Below the pieces are notes generated by a model. It made no database searches. It was not told the DNA's origin and was given only the letters and a program-made list of their open reading frames with translations. Below are positions 1 through 12,256 of a stretch of 64,000 bases of DNA, in pieces (the stretch's first letter is position 1; the number at the start of each line of letters is the position of its first letter). Source of the DNA: Prinsepia uniflora (taxonomy: Eukaryota; Streptophyta; Magnoliopsida; Rosales; Rosaceae); contig CM064867.1 in NCBI GenBank assembly GCA_032719365.1, positions 70,492,136 to 70,556,135 of the forward strand, in the 5' to 3' direction. The position numbers and the translations under genes are program-made.

Positions 1-1737
1 ATATAGGCATGCATCATAAGTTCGAAAGAAAAGTCCACTCACAGACCATTAGCGTCGCTGCCTCGATACAATCGCACTTATGCCGTTCCCGGCTAATCCG
101 CTATCACCGGCTTTCCCGAACCTGTCCAAATCCCATAATAAGGTCACTAACTACTTCATTAAGCTTCTACTTAAGCCCTGTAATTTTCCCAAATTTTTAA
201 CTATTTTTAACCGAGCCCTAAAATCTTCGGACAACCCGAAACATATCGAGATGATGTCTGATCGACTCGAAATCAGTGCCAAAATGTTCGTTACATCAAA
301 TACTTTAAAAGTTGGGTTGGAAACTTCCCCAAAAGGGGGCCCTAGGTGCCCTCACGAGCCGGCCAAAGGGGCTGCGCGTGGCAGCCACGCGCTCAGCACA
401 GTGTCGTCGTCTTCCTTGGGTAAACTCGGTTCGACCGGTTCACGGTTCAGCCCGAACCAGCGTGGCCGGTTCACGGTGCTATCTTGTCCAATTTTGTCCG
501 TTTTGAACCCTAATTAGTTCTAGAGTCCTATCTCAGTGTTCCTAAAAGATTCCTAAGCTCAGAATTAGAAAACCAAGCTAAACCATCATACCTTCAATCG
601 ATTCTGCGAACCGGTCAGATTTCCTCTTTACGGTTTCCATGGTTTTGGCCATTTCAGGCCGTGGTTTCAGTCCTGATTGCTTGCTAGTAACTCCAGGAAC
701 CTCATCCAAAAGACCAATTCGATTAACACTTATCACAACCAAAACTGCCATTTTTGAAACTTAAACGAAGGTTCATGGAAACTATCCTTACCATTTGATT
801 TAAGCCTCGAAAGTAAGCTCAAACGGCTCCGTAGACCTCCAGAATCTCCCTTCCAGCAACTACCTTGATCAAAACCCAGGAGAATCATGAGTTGTCATTT
901 AAATGGAAAACAGAACTTTCGTGGGTTTCCTTACCTCCACCCGCCTCCGTCGACCGCCGTGCCACCACCAATCGCCTTGTCTACTCTCCCCTTCTCATTT
1001 CCCTTTAGACAGGATGGGCTATAGATGTGGAATTGAAAGTCTTTGTCTGAGTGAATCCCTCACGGTTTACCTATACTCTGTTTTTCTCAGTTTAAACTCA
1101 AACCCGTGCAGCATAAAACAGTCCCATTAAGTAACTGTCCTGAGTCGGTTGGCCAAGCTTCTGCAGGCCTCTAGAGAAGGGCCAGGTGTCCTAATGCTAT
1201 TAGGCACAATCCCCAAGACAGCCACATGCTCAATTATCATAGGGCACTTCAAAAAGACCATAATACCCCTGCCCTTGCACATTTACCATTTTACCCCTCC
1301 TATATCTAGACTCATATTCGAACCGTCCGTAGTCTGATGACAACGTGCCGCCTGTCGTTATACTCAGGGGCTCGAGACCTACCTAACGGTCCTCGAATTC
1401 CGTGAAAAAGCCAGGTCGTGTGAAAAGTCAACAAATTGCCCATTTTAGCAAAATTACCAAAATACCCTCAAACTTTCGATCATCATAACTTTCTTCTCAA
1501 ATGTCGAAATCGAACGTGCCACCTGTCTATGGACTCGTGACGTCCCGAACTATATCACGATCATCGGTCAAAGTCCATTTGACTGTCTGAAAGAAAAGTC
1601 AACATTTTTGCCTATTCTAGGGGCAAAATCGTCATTCTGCACCGTCCGTCTGAATTCGTCCAACTAAGTACTGATTAACCTTACTAATCCGTCATTAGTC
1701 ACTAAGCTAATCCCGATTTACGGAACGGGTCGTTACA
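1..1737 (-). repeat. LTR of element D, reverse, cut by window start
   Basis: This is the U3-proximal part of a long LTR read on the minus strand. It ends at 1737 with the family terminus (GTTACA, the complement of TGTAAC). It carries the conserved box GTCCACTCACA at 33-43, the GC hairpin GCGCGTG/CACGCGC at 374-392, and the two U3 modules (with W-box and TGACG motifs) at about 1330-1680. In a reverse element this would be the 3' LTR, because D internal sequence follows on its right. No polypurine tract is recognisable next to it at 1738, so this LTR could instead be a separate insertion. There is no coding capacity. Confidence 0.75.
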
Positions 1738-3250
1738 CTAACACATTCACGTCGTCCAAAATATTCACGACGGTGCGTCATGCCAAGCTGGTAATTTACG
1801 GCTCCACTCTTTCCAATATTCACGTCAACGGCTACCCTCACGGGATAAACCTCCACCCAATAATCACTGACACTCATCTAATCTGAATTATTCCAATCTC
1901 AATCGTTATGATTGACTGACGCCAATCCCAAACTCTCTCAATCTACTACTAACTCGATTCAAAACCGTCTCAATCCTCTTGATCCACGATGGATCCACAC
2001 TAGCTCCTTCTCAGCTAACATAACATGACCCATAATACTAACACGGCTCTACCAAATCTGATACTCACTCACAACACTAGGTGATGGTGTCACCTTCCGT
2101 TCCCTAACTCAAACCGAATTCAGTCCACAGTCAAACCAACATCCACCTAGGTGACATCTTCATGAAACACTTCCAAGTTTCTATTCACATTGTTTGACTA
2201 TCACGTCAAAACCAACTCACAAAGTTCTATCGAATTTCGATAGATGACACTGGGTTGGAAACCTTAATTCCACAGAGTCCTATAACTGAACTCTTACTGA
2301 TTTCAACCCTATTGGTATCTTCCGAAAAAACGGTTGCAACATGGGTTACGTACCTGGGAAAACCTCATCTGAATGTGGTAGCCACATGACTCACCGATAA
2401 CACATCGAGAAACTCGAACACAACCTAAAACTCAATCCAAGCTCACTGGAATATTTGGGGACATCACAACACGTGTCCCATGTCCTTAACGACCTACATG
2501 TCGTATCTTCCCAACCTCCAATTCGTCTGGATTATTGGAATCTTACTGAGCCACTCGGGATCCTCTCTGTCCCTGATCAACGATCACTACACTTACACGT
2601 CTGCCTCTCAAAAAATCAGATTGTTTCCAACTCCTTAGCATCTGCAACATCTAGACTCCCTCAACGTCAATCAGAACCATCTGATCACTGCTAGAACTTC
2701 ATCCAACTCATCTCTTCCTGAGATGTCACATCGCCACTTGAGTCTTATTCCCAAGACCCGACACAAACCAATGAAGCCTTACTACCTCAACTATCATCGT
2801 ACACAGTGTGAACCGAGCCAGATCTGGAATCTCTACTCGTACCAAGCATTTATCAAAGTTTCTGCTCATGTCAGATGAACTCCGCCTCCCTCGTACTTGA
2901 CCAACACATGGATATTAATGTCTGCCACTAAATACGTGCATATCTACCCACAAAATTCACTTCTATCAACAACATATGCTCAGGACTAACCGAACCACGT
3001 CCTCATTAGCGTAACCAAATGTCTGTATCATCCGTTCCCAGCGGGTAAGCCACTAATTTGCCACCTCGTGAACCGATCCACGAGTACCACGCTCCTAGTA
3101 ACTTGTCCAATCAATGTCCAACTAGGGTCTTCCACGACTTTGGCTGCTCACAGTAGCACATCTATCCTGACCACTCGCCAGTCCCGACTCTGAAAAGTCG
3201 TCATACTGGGACCTAGTCCACTAATAACACTACGGCTCCCAGCTGCTGGG
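1738..3250 (-). mobile_element. Internal region of non-autonomous element D (reverse)
   Basis: Non-coding sequence between two reverse LTRs. It matches the internal regions of E and K at scattered anchor points. Examples are the CGCCTCCCTCGTAC stretch near 2890, the pair ggacatcac/cacgtgtccatg near 2458 and 7604, and the ggctgctcacag stretch near 3143. No gag or pol frame is present, and the short open frames do not resemble any retroelement domain. The tRNA-iMet primer site expected on its right edge is not visible, so the PBS end looks deleted. The right boundary is approximate. Confidence 0.6.
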
Positions 3251-5884
3251 CACACAAGAAACCTGGCCCTCCTCAGGTGTACTCGGCCTTATTTGGGGTC
3301 AAACCTCACTAAAATACGGCATCCAATGATTTCCAATGATTTCCAAAGTGTGCAGCGGTCATGTGATATCTCTGTATCTGTTACAGCTTGCATCCGCGAT
3401 CGACCTGGAGGGTGCCAAAAACAATAAAACGTGTGAGTAGATAAAAATAAGCATTTCTTAAAATCATTTTCCAAAATATACGTTTTCACCCTCGATTTTA
3501 TAAAGCATGCATGGATATCACTTTAAAACCATTTCTTTCCAATAAAACAGTAGCTACGAAAATAAGTACTTTCATCATAAAACCGACACATGTTAAAACC
3601 TCTGGACACAAATCATAATGCAAAAAACTCGAGACTTATTCTCATATAGACCATGTGGGATCTCAATCCATCATCATCAGTCACGATATCTAATCCTAGC
3701 AACGCGTGCCCATAAGCTCAAGGACTGCTCTGATCCTGAGCATGTCGCCAAGAACACATCACCAGCCGACAATCACCAGATCATCGTGAACATATCATCG
3801 ATCAATCTCATATACCGTACTTCTGAGTCGAGCCTCCCTCAGCTGCCACCTCTCTCAGCTGCTCGACAATAGGCATATTGTGACCTTTCCGTACCTCGGA
3901 GGCGAGCATTATATGCTCTCCGGGGAAACACATCCACAACTAGAGACCCTCTCATAATCACAGAAAATGGTCATAATAAAAACAGTGGAAACATCTGTTC
4001 AAAACTGTTGTTTTTCAAATCAAAATAGTTATTTCGCATATGGCTCAGCCCAAAATCAGTTTCCACAAATCTCATAACATCAGTGTCTAGAAACACTTCG
4101 TAAATCCAGGATTCCACGAATCCTATCAACCAAATCCAAGATTCCTCGAATCCTATCAATTCCTTTCATAAATCATAACTGGGTCGAAGCCCGATATCAT
4201 TTCCTCGCAAAATCATCATAATAGGGCCCTTGGCCCGAAACATGGTTTCCATACACATGGACTCACTCCCAAAGTCCATTATTTTTCCAACAGGGTCACA
4301 TGCCCGAATATCATTTTCAAATCAAAAAATCATTTTATTTTTTAAATCACTGTTCAATTTCTCTTTTAACTATACTCTGAGTCAAACCTTCAATTAATTG
4401 GGTCTCAAAGCCGAAATACCGATTTCACGCATCCCCGTGAAATCATCCAAGAACTGTTAATCAAATTCTTGATTTCACACATCTCCTTGAAATCATTCAT
4501 AACCACTAATTTCAAACTGGGTCTCAAGTCTGAAATACCTATTTCCCGCATCCCCGTGAAATCTTCTAAGAACCACTAATCAAATCATCGATTTCGCGCA
4601 TCTACTCGAAATCATTCAAAAGCACTAATTTCAAACTGGGTCTCATGTCTGAAGGAGTGATTTCACGCATCTCCGTGAAATCCATCCTAACCCGACATTT
4701 CAAATCCACAAAGCATTTCATTTTCAAATCATGATCAAATCCACATAATATGCACATCAGGCATTTCAAATCATAATCATATAACATTCAAAATATATAT
4801 GCATGCATCATTTTATAAACCAAAGTCCACTCACACACCGTCCGTGATGCGTACTCCAAAACCTGCGTCGTAAGCCACTCTAGGCTAATTCACAATCTCT
4901 GGGACGTCCGGACCTGTCCAAATCATACTCAAGGGTTACTAAAAATTCCTATATGTTCATAAAATAAACACTCAACACTCTCAGAACAGTCAACGTGTCT
5001 CGAACACGTTTCTCGAGGCTAAAAACCTCCAATTGACCTACCAAACGACCTCTGATCGACTTGAAACCACCACCATTGGATTCAGATCATCAAAATTTTT
5101 TGAACATGACTGATTCATCTCGCAATTCATGCCCACGCTTCCTCATGCATCGGTCAAAGTTCACACGCGCTAGTCAACGACTGTCAATGGCTGCCTAGTG
5201 GTCAGCCCAACGTTCTGTGGTCTGTTTTCTCCCTCTCAGTCCCTATAGACTCGTATGAGTACCAAAAACTTCATTCAGGCCTTATTTTATGTCACCAAAA
5301 CTCAAAACTCAAAAACCAATTTTCAAGGTTCACAGGTTGCCTTGTTTTGTGTTTTCCTCTGTCGTCCACGACGGCTCAACCGTCCTTTATGGTCGTCCCA
5401 GGCGTTCATGTCGTCACTTTCAATCTCTCTTTCACTCAGGCAGCAACAAGGATGAGAGGATGATGTGTGTGGGTTTCTTCGGGTTTCAGGTGGGATGAAT
5501 GGAATACGAATGGAATGTGATGCATGGATGAAGAAGGGGAGTAATGGATGAGTGTGACATTGTAACTCATCCATTGGGCCTGACCACAAATATTTGGGCC
5601 CATAAGAGACGACTTCACGTGCCTCGTAAATTGTGCAACCGTACCCCGATTCATTACAAACCTGTAACTTTCTCGTACGGTATCCGATTTTGACGTACCA
5701 TATGTCTATGGACTCGTATGATCTCGATCTACATAATGGACCTCGGTCCACATGTTATTGACCTCCCGAATCAAAAGTCAAATTTTTACACTCGTCTAGA
5801 GGTAAAATAAGAATTGTCCATTAATCTTCGATTAATCCCGATTAATCCTTCATTAGTCCCGTAAATTCAGGACGGGTCGTTACA
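3251..5884 (-). repeat. 5' LTR of element D (reverse, subfamily 2, left end eroded)
   Basis: A reverse LTR ending at 5884 in GGACGGGTCGTTACA. The left (U5) end has lost the usual TGACAGGACCC start and is hard to place. The inverted boxes are at 3432-3442 (degenerate: TGTGAGTAGAT) and 4825-4835. Between them lie a CCCTCCAG/GTCGATCGCGG junction on the minus strand and an array of hairpins. A palindrome with 11-bp arms (AATGGATGAGT) lies at 5543-5575. Nothing in it codes for a recognisable protein. Confidence 0.7.
4385..4690 (-). repeat. Array of 8-bp-stem hairpins in D LTR
   Basis: Five related units of about 24 nt read GATTTC-N12-GAAATC with longer pairing inside. One is GATTTCACG...CGTGAAATC; another is GATTTCG...CGAAATC, where a changed base on one arm is matched on the other. 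They alternate with GGGTCTC...GCCGAAA-type units at a period of roughly 65 nt. The array lies between the two 11-mer boxes of this LTR. Confidence 0.7.
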
Positions 5885-5929
5885 TAGCACTGGTCGCATT
5901 AGATGGATTTTTTGGAGTGGGTGACGTTC
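5885..5929. other. 45-bp sliver between elements D and C
   Basis: Unassigned sequence between the terminus of D and the TGTAACAATCC start of C. It contains no motif I recognise. It may be the only non-element DNA in the window, or it may be a fragment of an older repeat. Its outer 5-mers (tagca and cgttc) cannot be matched as TSDs, because the partner ends of D and C lie outside the window. Confidence 0.35.
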
Positions 5930-7589
5930 TGTAACAATCCGTCATGAATTACGAGATTAATTATGATTAATTAATGATTAATTATGCATTAGCATGACTA
6001 ATCGGGGATTAGTACAAAGAGTCCAGATGGACGGTGTAAAATGACCGTTATCCTTTGAAATTGGGAAAAATATTGACTTTTGACCCGGAGAATCAAAATT
6101 ACAATGACCGATTACCGTGACATATATCGGGACGTCACGTGTCCGTAGATAGACGGTACGTCGAAATCGGACGTCGAACGGGGAAGTTATAGTCACTGGA
6201 TCGAAATCGATTACATTACGCCTCGACATTTGAATTAATTAATACTTCAATATGATTTGTTGATTAAATTAATGTGGGCCCTTGGATGAGTGACAAGTGT
6301 CACTCATCCCATTGGTCAGCTTCCTTAAATCGTGAATCTATGTCTATTGGTTGGGATATTATTTTATTTTGTTTTTCACTCATATCTCTCTCCCTCCCAT
6401 TCGATCATCATCTTCATTTCTTCTTAATAAATAAACACACAAAAAACCCACACAGACACCCTTCATTCCACTTCTATCGTGTCAAGGTTGTGAATGAATG
6501 TGAGAGAAGGCGTTGAGACGAACCGAATGGTGGCCACGTCGAGGACAGTCGTGCACGGTGGCCGGAGTTTCGAAAGGTAAACCGTGGGATTCAAATTATG
6601 GGCTTTTTATTTTGATAGTGTTGATTGATTCTTTGAGCTCCCACGAGCTTGTTGGTGCAATTTTGGACGGATTTGGACGTCGGAGGTGGCTGCAATGACG
6701 ACAAGAAGTTTGGCCGAAACTTTGAACGGCCATAAATTTCAAATCAGGTACTTTCTTCAATTTCTAGGTTTATATTTGGAATCCTTGGTTCAAGTAGATG
6801 AATTTACATAGGTAGAACGTCGAATTTGGTTAAGAAACGGGTGAGATATCGAAGTTTGAAGTTTAGGGCAACAATGGAGTTTTCTGGCGAGCCAGCTAGC
6901 GAGTTGACTCGTTGACCGGCGAGTTGACCCGTTGACATTTTCCAGAGTTAACTTTTACATTGACCACGCACGTGGGCTTGAATTATAGGTGGGACCAATG
7001 TCATTTTAAAGGTTTCGACTATCCAGATCCAATGGTGGTGGTTTCGCGTCGATCAGAGATCGTTAAGTTGGTCAAATATAGGGTTTTCACCTCGAGAAAC
7101 GTGTTTTCGGGAGTTTTGGGTGTTTATCCTATAGACTTGTATAGTTGATCAGTGACCTTCGAGCATGATTTTGACAGGTCTGGAAGTTCCGGAGATGAGG
7201 ATTTAGCCCGATGAGGCTTATGGCACGCGTATCGAGGTGGTTGCTAGGACGATTTGTGAATGGACATTGGTTTCTAAATATGATGCATGCATAACTATTT
7301 TATATGTTTTAAATATGTGATTTATGATGAGCATGATTGTAGTATTTAGTTTTCACGTATTTGCACGTATTTCGAGGTTTATGGTTTTATACAGCGTTGA
7401 ATTTGCTTGTGTTTCCAATTATGGTTCAATGGTATGATTTCGAATTTGGAAATATGGAACCGGGCATGAGACCCATTTGATTTGTAAACTATTGGACTGG
7501 ATGTCCATTTGATTTAATGAGGCATCAGGTTGGAGACCCATTTGGTTTATACTATCGAGCTTGAGGCCCAGTTGAGTTATGACAAGATT
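5930..7589 (+). repeat. 5' LTR of element C, left part
   Basis: Forward LTR beginning TGTAACAATCCGTC. It has a perfect palindrome at 6284-6309 (12-bp arms GGATGAGTGACA around AG) and the first box in degenerate form (TGTGAATGGAC, 7255-7265). Hairpin units follow, such as GGACTGGATGTCC near 7495. The LTR is interrupted near 7590 by the reverse chain E/F and resumes at 14085. The exact break is uncertain (about 7578-7600), and I see no clean TSD for the interruption. Confidence 0.7.
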
Positions 7590-9239
7590 GGAAACAACAC
7601 ACTCGGACATCACCCACGTGTCCATGAACAATCAACTCACTACCAAGTTCGCCTATCGGTTTGTACCGCTTTTATAGATATACTCATTCCGAGTGAAGTT
7701 CACGCGACTCAAGGTTAAACCTTGTATACTATTTACGGATGTGCATAAACGGCCTCCAACACTCGCATCTCGTACCACGAGTCTCAACTACTGCTGGATC
7801 TACTCCAGTCCATCATCATCCGTGATCCAATCCCGAACCACAGATACTGAACATAAGTCTCTCTCGACGGATGTGACTCAACGTCATCACAATCACCGGC
7901 ATCAGCACCAGCACTAGTACCAGTACACCACCTGTCAGCATCAACACAAAGTGTGCAAATCAGACAACCCTGGATCTCCGCTCATCCCGAGCAACAACCC
8001 TGAACCTCTGCTCGTTTAGGAGAAACTCTGCCTCCATCATATCCAACACCTCTGGGTACAGTCACCCTGATAACTCATACGAGAAAAGGAAACATTCCCC
8101 GAACGTCCCCGTCTCATTCTGTGATCGCACTCAGCCGTATCGAGTCGAATTCAGAATCACTGCTCGTACTTATGCGTTACTCACGCGCCTCGTATCATCG
8201 TCACGACTGACAATCCCATCGTCCCAATCGTCACGGCAACCTGAGTCTACTCGACCTGATAAGACTCAACTACGTCCATCGATAGTAGGGTCTGCCACAA
8301 CCTCTTGCAGACCTAACTACCAGGCATCTCGATATCCAGACTCCGCATCCAACGGAATCAACCGCCCGTATTAACCATTCTGTATCCCACTCAGGGATTC
8401 CATCGACAAGTACCAACCTTGGTAACTTGTCCAACAAATCTAACCAGTCGTAACTCGACTAAACCAATGTCGTCTACCAGGTCTCCCACGACCTTAGTTG
8501 TACCAACAATCCCTCACAACTACCGTAGTACGACAACCAACTAAGTTTAACTGATAAGTACAACTCCGACTGCAAAGTGCAGTCCCAACACAAGCTAACA
8601 TGACTAGACCGACTAACGAATCCTAATCCGAATAGTCGTCCAAGTCAAACCACTCGTCAACTCACGTTTCCGAACCATACAACCCAAAGTAGGGTTCCAC
8701 GATCACGCCCTAGGGTCAATCTGAACCCAACTGCTACTGCCAACCGCAGTACACTCCACGAATTGACCGACTACGCGGTCTGAACAACGTAAAAATGTCA
8801 ATCCAACTAGGATTCCCAGAAGCTGGCTGCTCACAACAGTAAATCCATCTAACTTAACCAAATCCGATCATCGCATGGTCACAATTCCCAACCAGTCATC
8901 GGAACCGATCCTACGACATCGTGAAAGACGATCCCAACTAACCGTCTCACGATCAAAATGCTAACGTTCGAATACGTTCATCCTTCCATAGGGTCCCACA
9001 CTATCAACCCTAATAGAAATATGGCAACCCCGGCATCCCATGCCAAGCCAAGACATTAAACGATACAGTCCTACTAACTATCGTACCGATACCCTAACTA
9101 TCAGGTTGATAACGAACTGTAGCCCATTGAGATATCACATCCTCGACCTGCGTACCACTCCGAGAGCTCCACGGTTGCTTGAATAGAGACAACCCCGCTC
9201 TGATAAGCATCCTACGAGCAATCCTATGCTCTGATACCA
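7590..9239 (-). mobile_element. Internal region E (reverse, non-coding)
   Basis: Reverse internal sequence of the LARD-like family. It aligns with K's internal region: the minus strand of about 7960-8110 matches K at about 25040-25200, including the CTGGATCTCCGCTCAT segment and a GGGGTACGAG-type stretch. It ends on the right at a tRNA-iMet primer site followed by LTR E. Its own 3' LTR, expected on the left, is missing: the sequence passes directly into LTR C. No gag or pol domain is present. Confidence 0.65.
9228..9239 (-). other. Primer binding site, tRNA-iMet, element E
   Basis: GCTCTGATACCA on the plus strand is TGGTATCAGAGC on the element strand. This is the complement of the initiator tRNA-Met 3' end. 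It lies 3 nt from the LTR terminus at 9243, the same spacing as in C and K. Confidence 0.85.
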
Positions 9240-9242
9240 CGT

Positions 9243-12200
9243 TAACAGGACTCATCCCTATCCCCCTTAGATTAACAAGGGATGACCCTGCTCCCGTCTG
9301 ACACGGAGTGTCAGACAAGGGATAATTCTGACATTTGCCCTCCCGGGCTATCAGAGTACGCCAGGATCCGGAGGAGGCATGTGATATCTCGGTCTCTGCT
9401 ATAGTCCACATCCGTTGTCAACCTGAAGGGCAGTCAAAACATTAAAAGATGTGAGTGGACAAAACCAAAGTTTATAAAAACATTTCATATGAAGACATTT
9501 GTACCCTTCACTAAAAAGCATGCATGCATTCGAAAACCATTTATCCAGAAAAACCATAGGTGGGAACTAAGCCCAAAACCAAGATTGAAAGAACCATAAT
9601 GAAAATGACCATACGGGCTGCTGCCCAAATCCATAAGGGTCTCCGCCCAAATCACAAGAAACCAACCATAAGGGAAACTGCCCAAAACATGTGTAACCAC
9701 ACATATCACATAACATATATATATATATATATCATATATACATATAATTCACACAACCAATCCTGTCACGGTTTCCAAAGCTACGCGTGTGCTACCCGGG
9801 GTCTCAAACCCAAGTCTTTCAGGTACCAAGTCAATGTCCGAAGACCAATGACCCGCCCTGAGGTTATAGTACAAGCCTTTCTGAGAGTAAGGCACCCAAC
9901 GAGGGTGACTCCCACTCAGTCAGTGCTCCGTGACTACTCCGGGGTCCACCCAGGCCAACGACCCTCCCCGGAGGAGATAATAGAAGTAAAGGAAGGTATA
10001 TGAACATATATATACATAACATAACATTCATGCCTGGTTCCCCTGAACCGTCATGATCCATAACATCCATTATATTCATATACATATGGACAACATCCTC
10101 CATGACTGGTTCCCATAAACCGTCATGTACCATAATGACCTGACAAGGGTTCATGCCGGTTCCCATAAACCGTCATGAACCTGGAAATCCATGTAGAGTC
10201 CCTGACCCGAAATCATAACCATAACCATAAAGTAACTAGGTCCCTGATTCGATCGTAGTGATGCGTGCTACCATACATCCAGGACCGCCCTCAATCCTGG
10301 TATGTCGCCGTGAGCGAATCAACCGAAGCGACCACCACAATATCATGGTGCACTAATCACCGATCGATATCCTGAACCGTCCGCACTCCGAATTCGAGCC
10401 TCCCCAGGCTGCCCGACCACGAATCGTGCATCGTGACCTCTCCGGAAGGAACACATCCCAATCCGGAGGCGCGCGTCGTATCGTCGATCGCCGTGCACAT
10501 AGCACCCATCGCGACCATGATTTAGACCCGTAGGTCGTAACTAGAGTCATATGCCCGAGACCAAACCAAATGGGTCTCATACCCGAGTTTATCCTTTTGG
10601 AAATCCAAAACCATTTCATTTAGACCAATAAAGAAATACAGACCCGTATAGGCACCGTATAGGGCCGAAACCTCGAAATACGTGCCTATACGTAACCACA
10701 CATCCAAATGCACTCATGGAATCACAAACAAGTATTTAAAACATATAATAAACATTTATGCATGAACCAATTTAGTAAACAAGGTCCACTCACAGACCGT
10801 CCGAGCTGCCGCCTCGCTTTGCGTACCATAGGCTATCCCGAGCCAATCGCTATCACTGGGACTCCCAAACCTATCCAAATCGTAATAGAAGGTTACTAAC
10901 TATTTAATTAACCTCCTACCAAAGCCCCGTAACTTTCTGGTATTTTAAATTATTTTTAAACTGATCCTAAACCTTCCGATCCCCCGAAACATATCGAGAC
11001 GGTGTCCAATCGACACGAAACCAGTCCCAAAATGTTCATTACATCGAATAGAAGATTTCATATGTTGAACATCTCTCCAAATTAATGTTCATACACCCTC
11101 ACGTGCCCCAAGAAGATCCAAAACACTGTTCATCGTCACTAACATCAGGTGAACCGGTTTTACTGTTCACCGTCACTGTGCTGAACCAGCGTGACCGGTT
11201 CAGTGACTTTCCTCCCCTATTTCGGTTCGATTCCAACCCTAATTAATCCTATAATTCCTATTTCTTCATTCCCTATCATTTCCAATCATTAAAACTACCT
11301 AAAAACACCTAAATCCCATGGTTTGATTTTGAACCAAACGGTTCAGTTTTTCCAAAATCCACCCCGGTTTCACAGCCGTCCAACACCTCCCAAAACCATC
11401 TTAATATGTTCCTAATAACCCCCTAAACTCATTCTAATCACCTAGAATGAACCATAGCATGTAAAACCAAAATAAAATGAAAAAGGGTTCAACCGAGTAC
11501 CTTTCGGGTTCCTTGCCTCCACGCCGCCATGGACGGTGGTTCTGGCCATCCAGCAGCCATCCTCAGCTCCCTCAGTCTCTCTTGTCCTCACAGCTGATCA
11601 TGGGTTAAGGGTTGGATGGGTTTGAGTCGCACAGATGAGAGAAAATGGTGAGATCGGGTATTTGAGTTTGAATGAGGAAAATGGTCAATGCATGAATATA
11701 TAAGGATGGCATGTGGATGGGTGACACTTGTCACTCATCCATAGGGCAGGAACTAAATATCTGGGCCCCACTAGAGTCCAAAAGTTAAGTCGTCCTGTAA
11801 TTCGTGCAATAGTGCACTTGAACTTTCGTGAACCGTAACTTCGTCGTCGAACGTCCGAAATCGACGTGCTTCCTGTCTATGGATTCGTATAATCCCGATC
11901 TACGTAATAGTCCTCGGCCCTCGGCCATCAGACATCCCAGGTCAAAAGTTAACTATTTTCTCTTTTAACCATAATTACCAAAATGCTCCTAAACTTCCGA
12001 AAGTCATAACTTCCTCCTCGAATGTCGGAATTGAACGTGCCACCTGCCTATGAACTCGTGAAATCACGAACTACAACACGGTCATCGGTCAAAGTCCATT
12101 TGACCGCCAGAATGAAAAGTCAACATTTTGCCACAGTTAGGGGCAAAACGGTCATTTTGCATCGTTCGTCCGATTTCGCCTAACTAATCACGGATTAACC

Positions 12201-12256
12201 TCACTAATCGTGATTAGTCACTAATCTAATCTTGGAATTTGGGACGGGTCGTTTCA
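9243..12256 (-). repeat. LTR E (reverse), shared by two internal regions
   Basis: A full-length reverse LTR (3014 bp) from TAACAGGACTCATCCC (expected TGACAGGACCCATCCC) to GGGACGGGTCGTTTCA. The boxes are at 9450-9460 and 10784-10794. On the minus strand a polypyrimidine stretch ends CCCTTCAG/GTTGACAACGG near 9425. A palindrome with 12-bp arms is at 11715-11740. A primer site lies on its left and a polypurine tract on its right. It is therefore the 5' LTR of one unit and the 3' LTR of the next, which is an LTR-internal-LTR-internal chain. Confidence 0.8.
10015..10185 (-). repeat. Three-copy large hairpin repeat in LTR E
   Basis: Three diverged units of about 50-60 nt contain GGTTC...AAACCGTCATG. 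The last, at 10148-10181, folds with arms GGTTCATG.CGGTT / AACCG.CATGAACC, about 13 paired bases with one mismatch. LTR P has the equivalent three-copy repeat on its own strand at about 61415-61560. Confidence 0.75.
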
